Shown here: positions 51,372 to 61,511 of the stretch, one piece after another
How the letters are laid out: each line of letters begins with the position of its first letter
Position numbering within the stretch: position 1 is the stretch's first letter
NCBI GenBank assembly: GCA_938009755.1
Contig: CALLIL010000009.1
Location: 62,001-126,000 of the forward strand
Direction of reading: 5' to 3'
Length of the DNA: 64,000 bases
Source of the DNA: an uncultured Marinomonas sp.
GTDB lineage: Bacteria; Pseudomonadota; Gammaproteobacteria; Pseudomonadales; Marinomonadaceae
Program-made: the position numbers and the translations under genes
The notes under the pieces: generated by a model
The model's input: the letters and a program-made list of their open reading frames with translations, nothing else
What the model was told of the DNA's origin: nothing
Database searches by the model: none

Positions 51372-51589
51372 CCATTTGTTCAACTTAGGCACGAGAATTG
51401 CTTTTGCCGTTAAGTTAGTGATTTTGTCGCTAAGATGAATTTTTTAATGACCTTTGTGTTTTATGTGTAAGAATATCGAGTAAAATAAGCAATATTATAT
51501 TGCGGTATGTCGTTAATCGGTTTATTTTTGACCAGTTGGGCAGAATTGATCGTAAATATATAATTAATAATTTAGGAAGAGGAACGAAA

Positions 51590-52579
51590 ATGAAAGGTGT
51601 ATTTATTGCGTCTCTGACAGCATTGGCTATTTCTTCAACAATGGCTCAAGCTGCGGATCCTGCGGTTGTTTATGACCAAGCAGGCAAATTTGATAAGTCT
51701 TTTAATGAAGGCGTTTACAACGGTGTAAAACAATACACTGCTGATAAAGGTGTTCAGGTTCGTGAATTTGAACCAAAAAATGAAGCGCAAGTAGAGCAAG
51801 GCTTACGTCGTCTTGCTAAACGTGGTTATTCACCAATCGTAACCGTTGGCTTCAACATGACTTCTGCTGTTGAAAAAGTAGCGAAAGACTTCCCAGAAGT
51901 TAAGTTCACTATCATTGACGGTGTGATCGATCTTCCAAACGTTCAATCTGTTGTCTTTAAAGAGCACGAAGGCTCTTTCATCGTAGGTGCGGTTGCGGCT
52001 ATGAAGTCTAAAACAGACGCTGTTGGCTTTGTTGGCGGCATGGACATTCCTCTTATTCGTCGATTTGCTTGTGGTTATGAGCAAGGCGCGAAATACGTTA
52101 CTTCTAATGCCACAGTTTTACAGAACATGACTGGTTCTACTGGTGCAGCATTTAATGACCCAACGAAAGGTTCTGAGTTAGCGAAAAGCCAATTTTCTAA
52201 AGGCGCTGACGTAGTCTTTGCAGCCGCTGGTGGTACTGGTATCGGTGTTTACCAAGCAGCAAAAGACGAAGGCAAATTTGCCATCGGTGTTGACTCAAAC
52301 CAAAACCACATTCAACCAGGCACAATGCTAACGTCTATGGTTAAACGTGTAGATTTGGCTGCATACAACACATACAGCGATGCGGCTGCCGGCACTTGGA
52401 AGCCAGGTGTTGTTGTTCTAGGTCTAGCGGAAGGTGGCGTTGATTGGGCGATTGATGATAACAACGCAAGTCTAATCACAGCGGACATGAAATCTAAAGT
52501 CCAAGACATTCGCGCTAAAATCATCAGCGGTGATATTACCGTGCATGATTACATGTCAGACAACACATGTAATTACTAA
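51590..52579 (+). CDS. BMP-family ABC transporter substrate-binding protein
   Basis: Signal peptide MKGVFIASLTALAISSTMAQA; DQAGKFDKSFNEGVYNGVKQYT; VGFVGGMDIPLIRRFACGYEQGAKY. Confidence 0.93.
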   Translation: MKGVFIASLTALAISSTMAQAADPAVVYDQAGKFDKSFNEGVYNGVKQYTADKGVQVREFEPKNEAQVEQGLRRLAKRGYSPIVTVGFNMTSAVEKVAKDFPEVKFTIIDGVIDLPNVQSVVFKEHEGSFIVGAVAAMKSKTDAVGFVGGMDIPLIRRFACGYEQGAKYVTSNATVLQNMTGSTGAAFNDPTKGSELAKSQFSKGADVVFAAAGGTGIGVYQAAKDEGKFAIGVDSNQNHIQPGTMLTSMVKRVDLAAYNTYSDAAAGTWKPGVVVLGLAEGGVDWAIDDNNASLITADMKSKVQDIRAKIISGDITVHDYMSDNTCNY

Positions 52580-52589
52580 TATGCATGTA

Positions 52590-52629
52590 AAAACAGCTGT
52601 CTACTATTAAGTAGGCAGCTGTTTTTTTT
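52590..52629 (+). terminator. Intrinsic terminator after the BMP gene
   Basis: AAAACAGCTGTCTACT-ATTA-AGTAGGCAGCTGTTTT (16-bp stem, one G-U) and T8. Confidence 0.92.
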
Positions 52630-52796
52630 GCCCTTATGTTTTATTCAGATTTGCTAAAACGGATTATGTAACCTGAGTGAACAGCTATAATAAAAATGAA
52701 CATGTAATACAAAGCACTATGTGTTTTAGCCGGCGACATATCGACATACAGATATATTCAGGGCGTTCCATTTAAGCAGACGAATTACTTTTAGAT

Positions 52797-54353
52797 ATGA
52801 CAAATAAAACAACGCCATACGCAATTGAATTGCGCGATATCAGCAAACGTTTTGGTGCGGTACAAGCCAACAAAGACATTTGCTTACAAGTTCCTGCGGG
52901 CTCTATTCACGGTATTATCGGTGAAAATGGTGCAGGTAAATCGACTCTAATGAGCATCATTTATGGCTTTTACGAAGCGGATGCCGGTTTCATTGAAGTC
53001 GATGGACAGCGTGTTGGTATTCACAGTTCTCAAGATGCTATCAATGCTGGAATAGGCATGGTGCATCAGCACTTCATGTTAGTAGAAAACTTCACGGTAC
53101 TTGAAAATGTTATTTTGGGTGCCGAAGGTGGCGCACTATTGAAAGGTGGCATCGATGCGGCCCGTGTTGAACTGCAAAGACTTGCAGAAGAATACAGTTT
53201 AGATATCGATGTAGACGCGATCGTAGAAGAGCTTCCAGTCGGTCTACAGCAACGAGTCGAAATTTTGAAAGCCTTGTATCGCGGTGCTCGTATCTTAATC
53301 TTAGACGAACCGACTGGCGTACTCACACCTCAAGAAGCCGATCATCTTTTCCGTATTCTAAAAGCCTTAAAAGAACAGGGCGTTACGGTATTGCTTATTA
53401 CCCACAAACTCCGTGAAATCATGGCTTCCACAGACAATGTTTCTGTGATGCGCCAAGGTCAAATGGTGGCTCATCGTGAAACAGTAAATACCAATAAAGA
53501 AGAGCTTGCAGAGCTCATGGTTGGTAAAAAAGTTCGTTTAACAGTAAACAAAGACGACGCGACACCAAGTGATGTTTTGTTGTCTGCGAAAGCGCTATCC
53601 CAGTTTGATGAGCAAGGCGTAAAGCGTCTGAAAGATGTGAATCTAGAGCTACGCGCTGGTGAAATTGTCGGCATCGCTGGTGTGTCTGGTAACGGACAAA
53701 GTGAGTTGCTGAATGTGCTTTCAGGCATTGAATCAATGAGCGAAGGCGAGATCCACATTGCAGGCGAAGTCATTACGGCACAGAATCCGAAGAACGCCGC
53801 TCAAATGCGCGACCTGAAAATGGCACACGTGCCTGAGGATCGTCATAAAATGGGCTTGGTAACAGGTTTTGAAGCGTACGAAGCAGCAGTGTTGGGTTAT
53901 CACAATTCAGAAACCTACAACGGCAAAGTCATCATGCACCGTAAAGTGATGATAGATGAATGCAAAGAACGCATGGCCGCTTGGGACGTTCGTCCACCGA
54001 ATCCGCATTTAAAAACGGCCAACTTCTCTGGTGGTAACCAACAAAAAATCGTTATCGCCCGTGAAGTAGAGCAAAACCCAGACATATTATTAATTGGTCA
54101 GCCAACACGCGGTGTCGACATTGGCGCGATTGAAAATATACACGAACAAATTGTAAAACTCCGTGACGCAGGCAAAGCCATTTTGCTGGTGTCCGTTGAA
54201 TTGGATGAAATTATGGCGTTGAGTGATCGCATTATTGTGATGTTTGATGGTGCGGTTGTGGGCGAGCTTGATGCAAAAGACGCTGACGAACGTACGCTTG
54301 GTCTGATGATGGCAAATGCCTACAACGAAGAGCAAGAAGGAGAATCCGCATGA
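52797..54353 (+). CDS. ABC transporter ATP-binding protein (nucleoside/BMP type, two nucleotide-binding domains)
   Basis: GENGAGKSTLMSIIYGFYEADAG and second domain VSGNGQSELLNVLSG; FSGGNQQKIVIAREVEQNPDILLIGQPTRGVDIGAIE. Confidence 0.93.
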   Translation: MTNKTTPYAIELRDISKRFGAVQANKDICLQVPAGSIHGIIGENGAGKSTLMSIIYGFYEADAGFIEVDGQRVGIHSSQDAINAGIGMVHQHFMLVENFTVLENVILGAEGGALLKGGIDAARVELQRLAEEYSLDIDVDAIVEELPVGLQQRVEILKALYRGARILILDEPTGVLTPQEADHLFRILKALKEQGVTVLLITHKLREIMASTDNVSVMRQGQMVAHRETVNTNKEELAELMVGKKVRLTVNKDDATPSDVLLSAKALSQFDEQGVKRLKDVNLELRAGEIVGIAGVSGNGQSELLNVLSGIESMSEGEIHIAGEVITAQNPKNAAQMRDLKMAHVPEDRHKMGLVTGFEAYEAAVLGYHNSETYNGKVIMHRKVMIDECKERMAAWDVRPPNPHLKTANFSGGNQQKIVIAREVEQNPDILLIGQPTRGVDIGAIENIHEQIVKLRDAGKAILLVSVELDEIMALSDRIIVMFDGAVVGELDAKDADERTLGLMMANAYNEEQEGESA

Positions 54354-55447
54354 GTCAGGCAAAAGTCCCTGCATGGGTAAATATTGCGCTTATTCCTTTC
54401 TTAAATATCATGCTCGCGTTCATCGTATCGGGTTTGGTTATTTTGGCAATTGGTGAAAACCCACTAGAAGCCGCGGGTTACCTTATTTACGGTGCCTTTG
54501 GTTATGACGAAGGTGTCGGTTACACCTTATATTACGCAACCAATCTTATTTTTACTGGTTTGGCTGTTTCTGTCGCCTTTAAAGGCGGACTGTTTAACAT
54601 CGGTGGTGAAGGCCAAGCGTATATTGGTGGTTTGGGTGTGGGTTTGGTGTGTTTGGCGTTCGATCAAACGATGCCATTTTACATCATCGCGCCATTGGCG
54701 ATTATTGGTGCGGCGGCGTTTGGCGCTGGCTGGGCGTATATTCCAGCGTATCTACAAGCCCGTCGTGGTAGTCACATTGTTATCACAACCATTATGTTCA
54801 ACTTCATCGCGTCTTCTTTGATGGTTTACTTAATTGTTAACTGGTTAAAAGAAGACGGACGCATGGCAGCAAACAGCCGTACGTTTGAAGAAAGCGCTTG
54901 GATGCCGTATTTGCATGAAATGCTGTCACCGCTTGGCATCGACATCGGTACTTCGCCATTGAATTTTGCGTTTATTTTGGCGTTGATTTTCTGTGTTCTT
55001 GTGTGGGGATTGTTGTGGCACACGCGTTGGGGTTATCAGCTTCGCACGTTAGGCACGAGCCCATCTGCTGCACAATACGCGGGCATTGATACGGCAAAAG
55101 TAACGATTTGGGCAATGATGATTTCTGGTGGTTTAGCGGGTTTTGTTGGTATCAACGAAATCATGGGCGTAAACCACAGCTTATTATTGAATTTCACTGC
55201 TGGTTACGGCTTCGCAGGTATCGCTGTATCTTTGATGGGGCGTAATCATCCTATCGGCATTATTATGGCCGCGGTTTTATTTGGCGCCTTGTATCAAGGT
55301 GGTTCTGAGTTGGCGTTTGAAATTCCAACCATTACGCCTGAAATTGTTGTTGTTATTCAAGGTTTGGTTATTTTGTTCTCTGGTGCGCTTGAACACATGT
55401 TTAAAGATCGTATTGAAGGCTTTTTTATTCGCAGAGCGGTAGCGTAA
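54350..55447 (+). CDS. ABC transporter permease (nucleoside type)
   Basis: FNIGGEGQAYIGGLG; between the ATPase and second permease. Confidence 0.92.
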   Translation: MSQAKVPAWVNIALIPFLNIMLAFIVSGLVILAIGENPLEAAGYLIYGAFGYDEGVGYTLYYATNLIFTGLAVSVAFKGGLFNIGGEGQAYIGGLGVGLVCLAFDQTMPFYIIAPLAIIGAAAFGAGWAYIPAYLQARRGSHIVITTIMFNFIASSLMVYLIVNWLKEDGRMAANSRTFEESAWMPYLHEMLSPLGIDIGTSPLNFAFILALIFCVLVWGLLWHTRWGYQLRTLGTSPSAAQYAGIDTAKVTIWAMMISGGLAGFVGINEIMGVNHSLLLNFTAGYGFAGIAVSLMGRNHPIGIIMAAVLFGALYQGGSELAFEIPTITPEIVVVIQGLVILFSGALEHMFKDRIEGFFIRRAVA

Positions 55448-55457
55448 GGGGAAAATT

Positions 55458-56426
55458 ATGTTTGAAACATTAATACTTATGTTAGACGCGACAATGCGAG
55501 TGTCTACGCCATTAATCTTCGCTGCGTTGGCGGGTTTGTTCTCGGAACGAGCGGGCATCGTTGACATCGGTTTGGAAGGTAAAATCTTAGGCAGTGCCTT
55601 TGCCGCTGCTGCTGCGGCGTCCATTTTTGGTTCCGCTTGGATTGGCTTGTTTTTTGGTATCGCGGCGTCTATTTCCTTAGCGATGATTCATGGCTTTGCG
55701 TGTATTACGCATCGTGGTGATCACATCGTATCGGGCGTGGCGATTAACACCATTGTTGCGGGCTTAACGGTTACCTTGTCTATGTATTGGTTTGGCATGG
55801 GCGGACAAACACCAACGCTATCGGGTGACGAGCGCTTCTTGTCCATCACCTTCCCATTTGCGGATGCGTTGGCGGATGTGCCTGTGATTGGCTTGATTTA
55901 CTCTGAGCTATTAAGCGGACACAACTTATTAGTGTATCTCGCTTTCGCCATGGTGCCATTTACCTACTGGGTGATTTATAAAACACGTTTCGGTTTGCGT
56001 TTACGCGCGGTAGGTGAAAACCCTCATGCGGTCGACACAGCAGGTATTTCAGTGGCTTTTCTTCGTTACCGAGCTTTGATTATTTGTGGCATCTTGTGTG
56101 GTATTGCTGGCGCGTACCTTTCGACAGCACACAACGCGGGCTTCTTGAAAGACATGAGCGCGGGTAAAGGTTACATGGCATTGGCCGCACTTATCTTTGG
56201 TAAATGGCGACCAGTTCCTGTTTTGTTGGCTTGTCTATTGTTTGGTTTCTTAGATGCTGTAGCGATTCGCATGCAAGGCGTGGTGATTCCAGGCATCGGC
56301 GAAGTACCAGTTCAAGCCATCGAAGTCTTGCCTTACGTTCTGACGGTTCTATTGTTGGCGGGTTTCATTGGCAAAGCGATCGGGCCAAAAGCCGTCGGTC
56401 GACCTTATGTGAAAGAGCGAGCTTAA
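55458..56426 (+). CDS. ABC transporter permease (nucleoside type)
   Basis: STPLIFAALAGLFSERAGIVDIGLEGKILGSAF. Confidence 0.92.
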   Translation: MFETLILMLDATMRVSTPLIFAALAGLFSERAGIVDIGLEGKILGSAFAAAAAASIFGSAWIGLFFGIAASISLAMIHGFACITHRGDHIVSGVAINTIVAGLTVTLSMYWFGMGGQTPTLSGDERFLSITFPFADALADVPVIGLIYSELLSGHNLLVYLAFAMVPFTYWVIYKTRFGLRLRAVGENPHAVDTAGISVAFLRYRALIICGILCGIAGAYLSTAHNAGFLKDMSAGKGYMALAALIFGKWRPVPVLLACLLFGFLDAVAIRMQGVVIPGIGEVPVQAIEVLPYVLTVLLLAGFIGKAIGPKAVGRPYVKERA

Positions 56427-56427
56427 T

Positions 56428-56859
56428 ATGTCAGAACTTAAAACGACAGAGTCTGATATTCAGATGGATGAACAGTTGTTTGGGCTTGCCAAAGATGCAA
56501 TGAGTAAGGCCTACGTGCCTTACTCACACTTCACGGTTGGTGCGGCAATCCGTACCGCCAGCGGCAATCTGTACACTGGTTGTAATGTTGAAAACGCGGC
56601 TTATCCAGAAGGTGTCTGCGCCGAAGGTGGCGCAATCTCTGCCATGGTGTTAGGCGGCGATAGGGAAATAAAAGACATTTACGTCATCGGAAAAGGCGAG
56701 CATTTAGTTACGCCTTGTGGCGGTTGCCGCCAGAAAATCCGTGAATTCGCCTCAGCGGATATTCAAATCCACATCTGTGGTCCTGAAGGTGTCCGCAAAA
56801 CATTGACCATGGAAGAATTGTTGCCACACTCGTTTGGCCCTGAAAACTTACAACAGTAA
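56428..56859 (+). CDS. cdd: Cytidine deaminase
   Basis: YVPYSHFTVGAAIRTASGNLYTGCNVENAAYPEGVCAE; TPCGGCRQKIREF. Confidence 0.95.
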   Translation: MSELKTTESDIQMDEQLFGLAKDAMSKAYVPYSHFTVGAAIRTASGNLYTGCNVENAAYPEGVCAEGGAISAMVLGGDREIKDIYVIGKGEHLVTPCGGCRQKIREFASADIQIHICGPEGVRKTLTMEELLPHSFGPENLQQ

Positions 56860-56975
56860 TTTTCCTTTCTCTGACGGCTTTTTTACTCTTATATGTTCTG
56901 CGTAGCATTGGTTGTTAAGAGGCATTTGTCTAACATGGCGTTTATCGATATGAATTAAAAAGGAAGATAGACGAC

Positions 56976-57356
56976 ATGCGACATATTGGCTCTTTTGGTT
57001 TAGTAATCATACTGTTAGCGTTGGCAGGTTGTGCCAGTGGGCCGATTTCTCGTGCCGATGCATCGGGTTTTGAGGAGCGCGGCGAGGCAAGTTACTACGC
57101 GGCAAAATACCAAGGCAGAGCAACGGCCAGCGGCGAGTTATTTGACCAAAACAGCATGACCGCAGCGCACAAACGTTTGCCTTTTGGCTCCAAAGTCAAA
57201 GTGACCAACGTGGCGAACGGGAAAAGTGTTGTGGTTCGCATTAATGACAGAGGGCCGTTTGTAAGTGGTCGAATCATCGATTTGAGCAAATCCGCCTTTC
57301 AGCGAATCGGCAATACAAACGCGGGTGTGATTGATGTGGAAATTGAAGTGTATTAA
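56976..57356 (+). CDS. RlpA-like (septal ring) lipoprotein with DPBB domain
   Basis: Lipobox LALAGC; GEASYYAAKYQGRATASGELFDQNSMTAAHKRLPFGSKVKVTN; RINDRGPF. Confidence 0.9.
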   Translation: MRHIGSFGLVIILLALAGCASGPISRADASGFEERGEASYYAAKYQGRATASGELFDQNSMTAAHKRLPFGSKVKVTNVANGKSVVVRINDRGPFVSGRIIDLSKSAFQRIGNTNAGVIDVEIEVY

Positions 57357-59752
57357 CTTCTCGCTTTATTGAGTAAATCTGGCGTGAGTTGAAGTGTTGC
57401 GATCACTTGTCCAAAGTCTTCTGGGTCTCGCTGAATGGTGAAACCCAAATGACGACAGAACTCGATCATGTGTTTGTTTTCTGCCAGTACAATGCCTTTC
57501 ATTACCTTGATTCCTTTGTCTGCGGCGACTTGAAAAAGTTGTCGCATAAGGTACGACGCCAACCCTAAACCTTGATATTCATCCGCTAATACCACAGCGA
57601 ATTCACAGCTTTTATCGTCAAAGTTATCTATGTAACGAGCGGTGCCAATCAGCGTGTCTTTCTCATCTTTTTGAACGACGGCCAGCAGCGCCATTTCTCG
57701 GTCGTAATCAATGTGCGATAAGCTTGCCAGCATGCGTGGCGTGAGCTCTGAAATACTGGATATGAAACGAAAATAGCGGGTTTCATTGGACATGCCGCGA
57801 ACAAAGTCGGCCAAAATCGCCGAGTCTCTTGGCAACACAGGTCGAATGGTCGCCAGCTCGTCATTTTTCAACAAACGTTCTGAAACCCATTGTCTTGGAT
57901 AAGGGTGAATGGCCAGATATTCATAACGTCGCCAATGGCTTGCGTCTCGCAGAGTAATGGACACATCAGCGTAAATACTGCCGCTTTCATGCAGCCTGAC
58001 ATCGGCCAATTCCAAATGCGCAATTTCGGGCAATTCACATACCATGGTAGACAAATTTCTGAGCAAGCTTTCAAGCTCAAAAGACGTTTCATTAGGAAAA
58101 GCACGTTGAATTAAGTCCTTCGCCAATACGGTGTTCAACGGCGGCAAAGCAACCGCTTCTGCTTGCTTGAGTTGATGAGCGCCTTCCAATGACAAACCAA
58201 TGGTTGGGCCGAAAATGGCGTCTTGGAACACACGCAAATGAATCGGTGCGCTAAGCAAGTGTGAAGGCTGACGACGGGTAATTAATGGAATATGAAACAG
58301 TTCAAAAATGTCTCGTAACGCATCGTTGTTTTGAAGCTTTTGGTCGCTTTTGGCCAATGCGCTTAAGGCGTTAGAAGCTTGCGATACGTCGATTTTGAAA
58401 CGAAACGCATGACTGTCAGCAGATTGCTTAGCGAGTAATTGGTTGCGTTTGAATTGCACCAAAAACTGGAAACCTTCCATCGCCGTTTCAGGCGTTCTAA
58501 ACGTCGGAATGCCCGCTTCGTTAATGCGTGTGCGCATGTTGGTCATATTGCCGCCGCCAAGCAAACACACCATGACGAGTTTCTTTTGGTCTTTGTGTAA
58601 TGCGGTGATGAAATCGTAGAGTGACTCTATATCGATCAACGCGGTTGGGCTGAGAGTGAGCAACACCGCGCCGCAATCGTCGCTGCTCAGAGCGTCCGCG
58701 GCAAGCTGGATAAAAAGATCTGTGGCGCAGCTCGCCCAAACGGTTGTCACCGAACCAACGCCGCCACGACCAGCCATGGTGGTTTCAAGTTTCGTACGCA
58801 GTTCGCCTTCAGGGTTGAGTAGGTCGATGTCCAATTCCATGGCGCGTTGCGCCGCTAATTCTCCCGGCCCTGCGCCGTTGCCAATGATCAATAACGAACC
58901 GTCTTTGACGCGTCTAGCATTAGTCATAACAGACGCCGCGGCAATCAAATCATTCAAGCGTCGACCACGAACCGCGCCCGTTCGGCTTAAGGCCGCATCC
59001 AGCACGCGTTCATCCGCGCCAACGGAATGTTCAGTAACAACCGCAACAGGCTTGCTTCGGCCTGTGGCGCGTAAGCTGCTGAGAAAACGTGTCGGTTTAC
59101 CGATTTTCTGCAAGTACATTAAAATCGCCTGACTTTCAAAATCCGTCGATAAATAATCCAATACTTGTGAAGGCAAAACATCCACTGGCGCGCCCATGGA
59201 AACCACTTGAGAGAAACCGATGCCTTGCCACGTGGCCCAATCCACCAAGGCGCTGGCAACGGTGCCAGATTGCGACATAAGCGCCAATCGTCCTGTTAAC
59301 GGTTGTGTGAGGCCAAGCCACGCAAAAACGCCTTGCTTCGGACGGCACACGCCAAAGCTGTTTGGGCCAAGTAAGCGAACATTATGTTCACGCAAAACAG
59401 GCAAGAGCTCGGCGGCTGGTTCTCCTGTCCAAGACAGCATCAATAACGAACCAATATGAGCGTCGCCACAGGCAGAAATAATGGCTTTCATGTCGGTGTG
59501 TGAATGGTCGCCAACCAGCACCGCAAGCTCTGGCGTCAGTGTGTTTTGCTCCAAGAGTGAAGGCAAAGAATCGAACAAAGGAAAATGACACGTTTGATTT
59601 GGCGCAACGCCGACGATACTCACAGGACACGACTTTTTGGCACTGGAAAGCGACGCCAATAACGCCAACATGAGCGGTTCGTTTTGGTCGTTGCCCGTTA
59701 GCACCACCATGGATTTTGGGGCAAGCAAAGGTTGCAATGCATGTTGGCTCAC
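57353..59752 (-). CDS. PatZ-like protein: CoA-binding/acyl-CoA synthetase (ADP-forming)-like region plus C-terminal GNAT
   Basis: LLGPNSFGVCRPKQGVFAWLGLTQPLTGRLALMSQSGTVASALVDWA; C-terminal GNAT LADEYQGLGLASYLMRQLFQVAADKG. Confidence 0.85.
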   Translation of the reverse strand: MSQHALQPLLAPKSMVVLTGNDQNEPLMLALLASLSSAKKSCPVSIVGVAPNQTCHFPLFDSLPSLLEQNTLTPELAVLVGDHSHTDMKAIISACGDAHIGSLLMLSWTGEPAAELLPVLREHNVRLLGPNSFGVCRPKQGVFAWLGLTQPLTGRLALMSQSGTVASALVDWATWQGIGFSQVVSMGAPVDVLPSQVLDYLSTDFESQAILMYLQKIGKPTRFLSSLRATGRSKPVAVVTEHSVGADERVLDAALSRTGAVRGRRLNDLIAAASVMTNARRVKDGSLLIIGNGAGPGELAAQRAMELDIDLLNPEGELRTKLETTMAGRGGVGSVTTVWASCATDLFIQLAADALSSDDCGAVLLTLSPTALIDIESLYDFITALHKDQKKLVMVCLLGGGNMTNMRTRINEAGIPTFRTPETAMEGFQFLVQFKRNQLLAKQSADSHAFRFKIDVSQASNALSALAKSDQKLQNNDALRDIFELFHIPLITRRQPSHLLSAPIHLRVFQDAIFGPTIGLSLEGAHQLKQAEAVALPPLNTVLAKDLIQRAFPNETSFELESLLRNLSTMVCELPEIAHLELADVRLHESGSIYADVSITLRDASHWRRYEYLAIHPYPRQWVSERLLKNDELATIRPVLPRDSAILADFVRGMSNETRYFRFISSISELTPRMLASLSHIDYDREMALLAVVQKDEKDTLIGTARYIDNFDDKSCEFAVVLADEYQGLGLASYLMRQLFQVAADKGIKVMKGIVLAENKHMIEFCRHLGFTIQRDPEDFGQVIATLQLTPDLLNKARS

Positions 59753-59933
59753 GGGCTTCTCCTGATTCAGATACGGAATAAACGGGTTATCAAGATACCA
59801 TGTTTTTCAACAATGAGAGTCTCAATTCATGGATTATAAGTTAAGAAGAGTCGTTAAGAAGAGTAGACGCGCTTTGCCATTTTATGGCTTGATATAACGC
59901 AATTAAAAATAATAAAAATCACAGGAAGATGAC

Positions 59934-60857
59934 ATGCCAACGGCTTACCTGACACACACGTATTGCGATCGACACAATATGGGCGACGAACATCCAGAAT
60001 CGCCTCAACGTCTTGGCGCGATTCAAAACCGCTTGATTACGGGCCAATTGATGGATTTTATTCGTCGAATTGAAGCGACGCCCGCCACCAGAGAACAACT
60101 GATCAACACCCATGACACCGCTTATGTGGACTCAATCTTTGCTCGTGCGCCAGAAGATGGTCATGTTGAGATCGCCGCTGAAACCTTAATGATGACACAC
60201 ACATTAGACGCCGCTTTGCACGCCGCAGGCTCCGTTGTCGATGCGGTGGATTTGGTGATGAAAGGCGACGTGGATAACGCCTTTTGCGCGATTCGACCAC
60301 CGGGACATCATGCCGAATTCGACAAAGCCATGGGCTTTTGTTTGTTCAATAACATTGCGGTTGGCACGCGTCACGCCATTCATCAACATGGATTAGAGCG
60401 CGTCGCCATTGTCGACTTCGATGTGCATCACGGTAACGGCACAGAAAACATTTTTAAAACAGACAACAAGGTTTTATACGCCTCCAGTTATCAACATCCG
60501 TTTTTCCCTTACGCTGATCCGGGCGCGTCCCACGACAACATTTTGCACATGCCATTGGAAGCGGGTTCTGGCAGCGAAGCCTTCCGCGCCATTATTTCCG
60601 AGCAATTATTACCAAGGCTGGAAAGCTTCAAACCTCAGCTCATCATGATCTCCGCGGGCTTCGACGCACACAAAGAAGACCCAATGGGGCAATTAAGGCT
60701 AGAAGAGTCGGATTTCGTTTGGATCACCGAGCGCTTAATGGCAATGGCGGACAAACATTGTGAGGGAAAAATCGTCTCGGTATTGGAAGGCGGCTACAAC
60801 ATCGACGCGCTTGGTCGAGCGGCTTTTGGGCATATTCGCAGCTTGATGAGGCTTTGA
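59934..60857 (+). CDS. Histone deacetylase-family protein
   Basis: HPESPQRLGAIQNRL; RPPGHHAEFDKAMGFCLFNNIAVG; DFDVHHGNGTENIF; SAGFDAHKEDPMG. Confidence 0.95.
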   Translation: MPTAYLTHTYCDRHNMGDEHPESPQRLGAIQNRLITGQLMDFIRRIEATPATREQLINTHDTAYVDSIFARAPEDGHVEIAAETLMMTHTLDAALHAAGSVVDAVDLVMKGDVDNAFCAIRPPGHHAEFDKAMGFCLFNNIAVGTRHAIHQHGLERVAIVDFDVHHGNGTENIFKTDNKVLYASSYQHPFFPYADPGASHDNILHMPLEAGSGSEAFRAIISEQLLPRLESFKPQLIMISAGFDAHKEDPMGQLRLEESDFVWITERLMAMADKHCEGKIVSVLEGGYNIDALGRAAFGHIRSLMRL

Positions 60858-60881
60858 GTCGGTGTGAACGCCTACTTTGTA

Positions 60882-61250
60882 TTAGAAGTAGGAAATGGCA
60901 TAGGTACAAATGAACAAAAAAAGAATCGTCAATGTGAACTCGTAAAAACCTGAAGGCAGTAGATTGGCTTTGGCTTGTAACCACAGCGTAGGGCGTTTGA
61001 GCAAAGAAGGCCACTGATCGACTTGCAGCAAAGGCAAACTGATGAGCATCATCAACAGACCAGACACCAACGCCGCATTTCCCCAAGATTCGCCAAGGTT
61101 TTGCGCGCCATACCAAAACACATTCCACGCGCCGGCCAACAACGCCAACAGAGCCAAATGACCTTGATAAGATTGCAGTCGGTCACGTATCGGAGACGGC
61201 ACCTTGAGCAACAAAATCACTACCATAAAAAACGTCATGACAATGCCCAT
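60882..61250 (-). CDS. Hypothetical membrane protein
   Basis: 122 aa, several hydrophobic segments; antisense 60724-61128 ORF rejected. Confidence 0.6.
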   Translation of the reverse strand: MGIVMTFFMVVILLLKVPSPIRDRLQSYQGHLALLALLAGAWNVFWYGAQNLGESWGNAALVSGLLMMLISLPLLQVDQWPSLLKRPTLWLQAKANLLPSGFYEFTLTILFLFICTYAISYF

Positions 61251-61511
61251 AAAACTTGTTCGCCTTACTTATGCTGATTAAATGAATAAAAGAGAGACAA
61301 CCATTAGACGTGGGAAGTTCAACATTCTTACACAAATGCCAAGAAAATATTAGCGGTTTGAAATGTAACGCTGTTTGAAAGAAGGTTTTAGCAGTTAAAC
61401 CACATACTTCTTTATGATGTTTGCTTTTTTGCTTCGCTCTACATCTCTCAAAATCTTAAGAGATATATTTCGGTATTAGCGATTTGTAAGCGCATCATTC
61501 ACATAGTACCT

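Noticed and set aside
58656-59132. 158-aa plus-strand ORF
   Set aside because: Antisense shadow of the PatZ-like gene; low-complexity composition
60724-61128. 134-aa minus-strand ORF
   Set aside because: Overlaps the histone-deacetylase-family gene end and a better membrane-protein ORF in another frame
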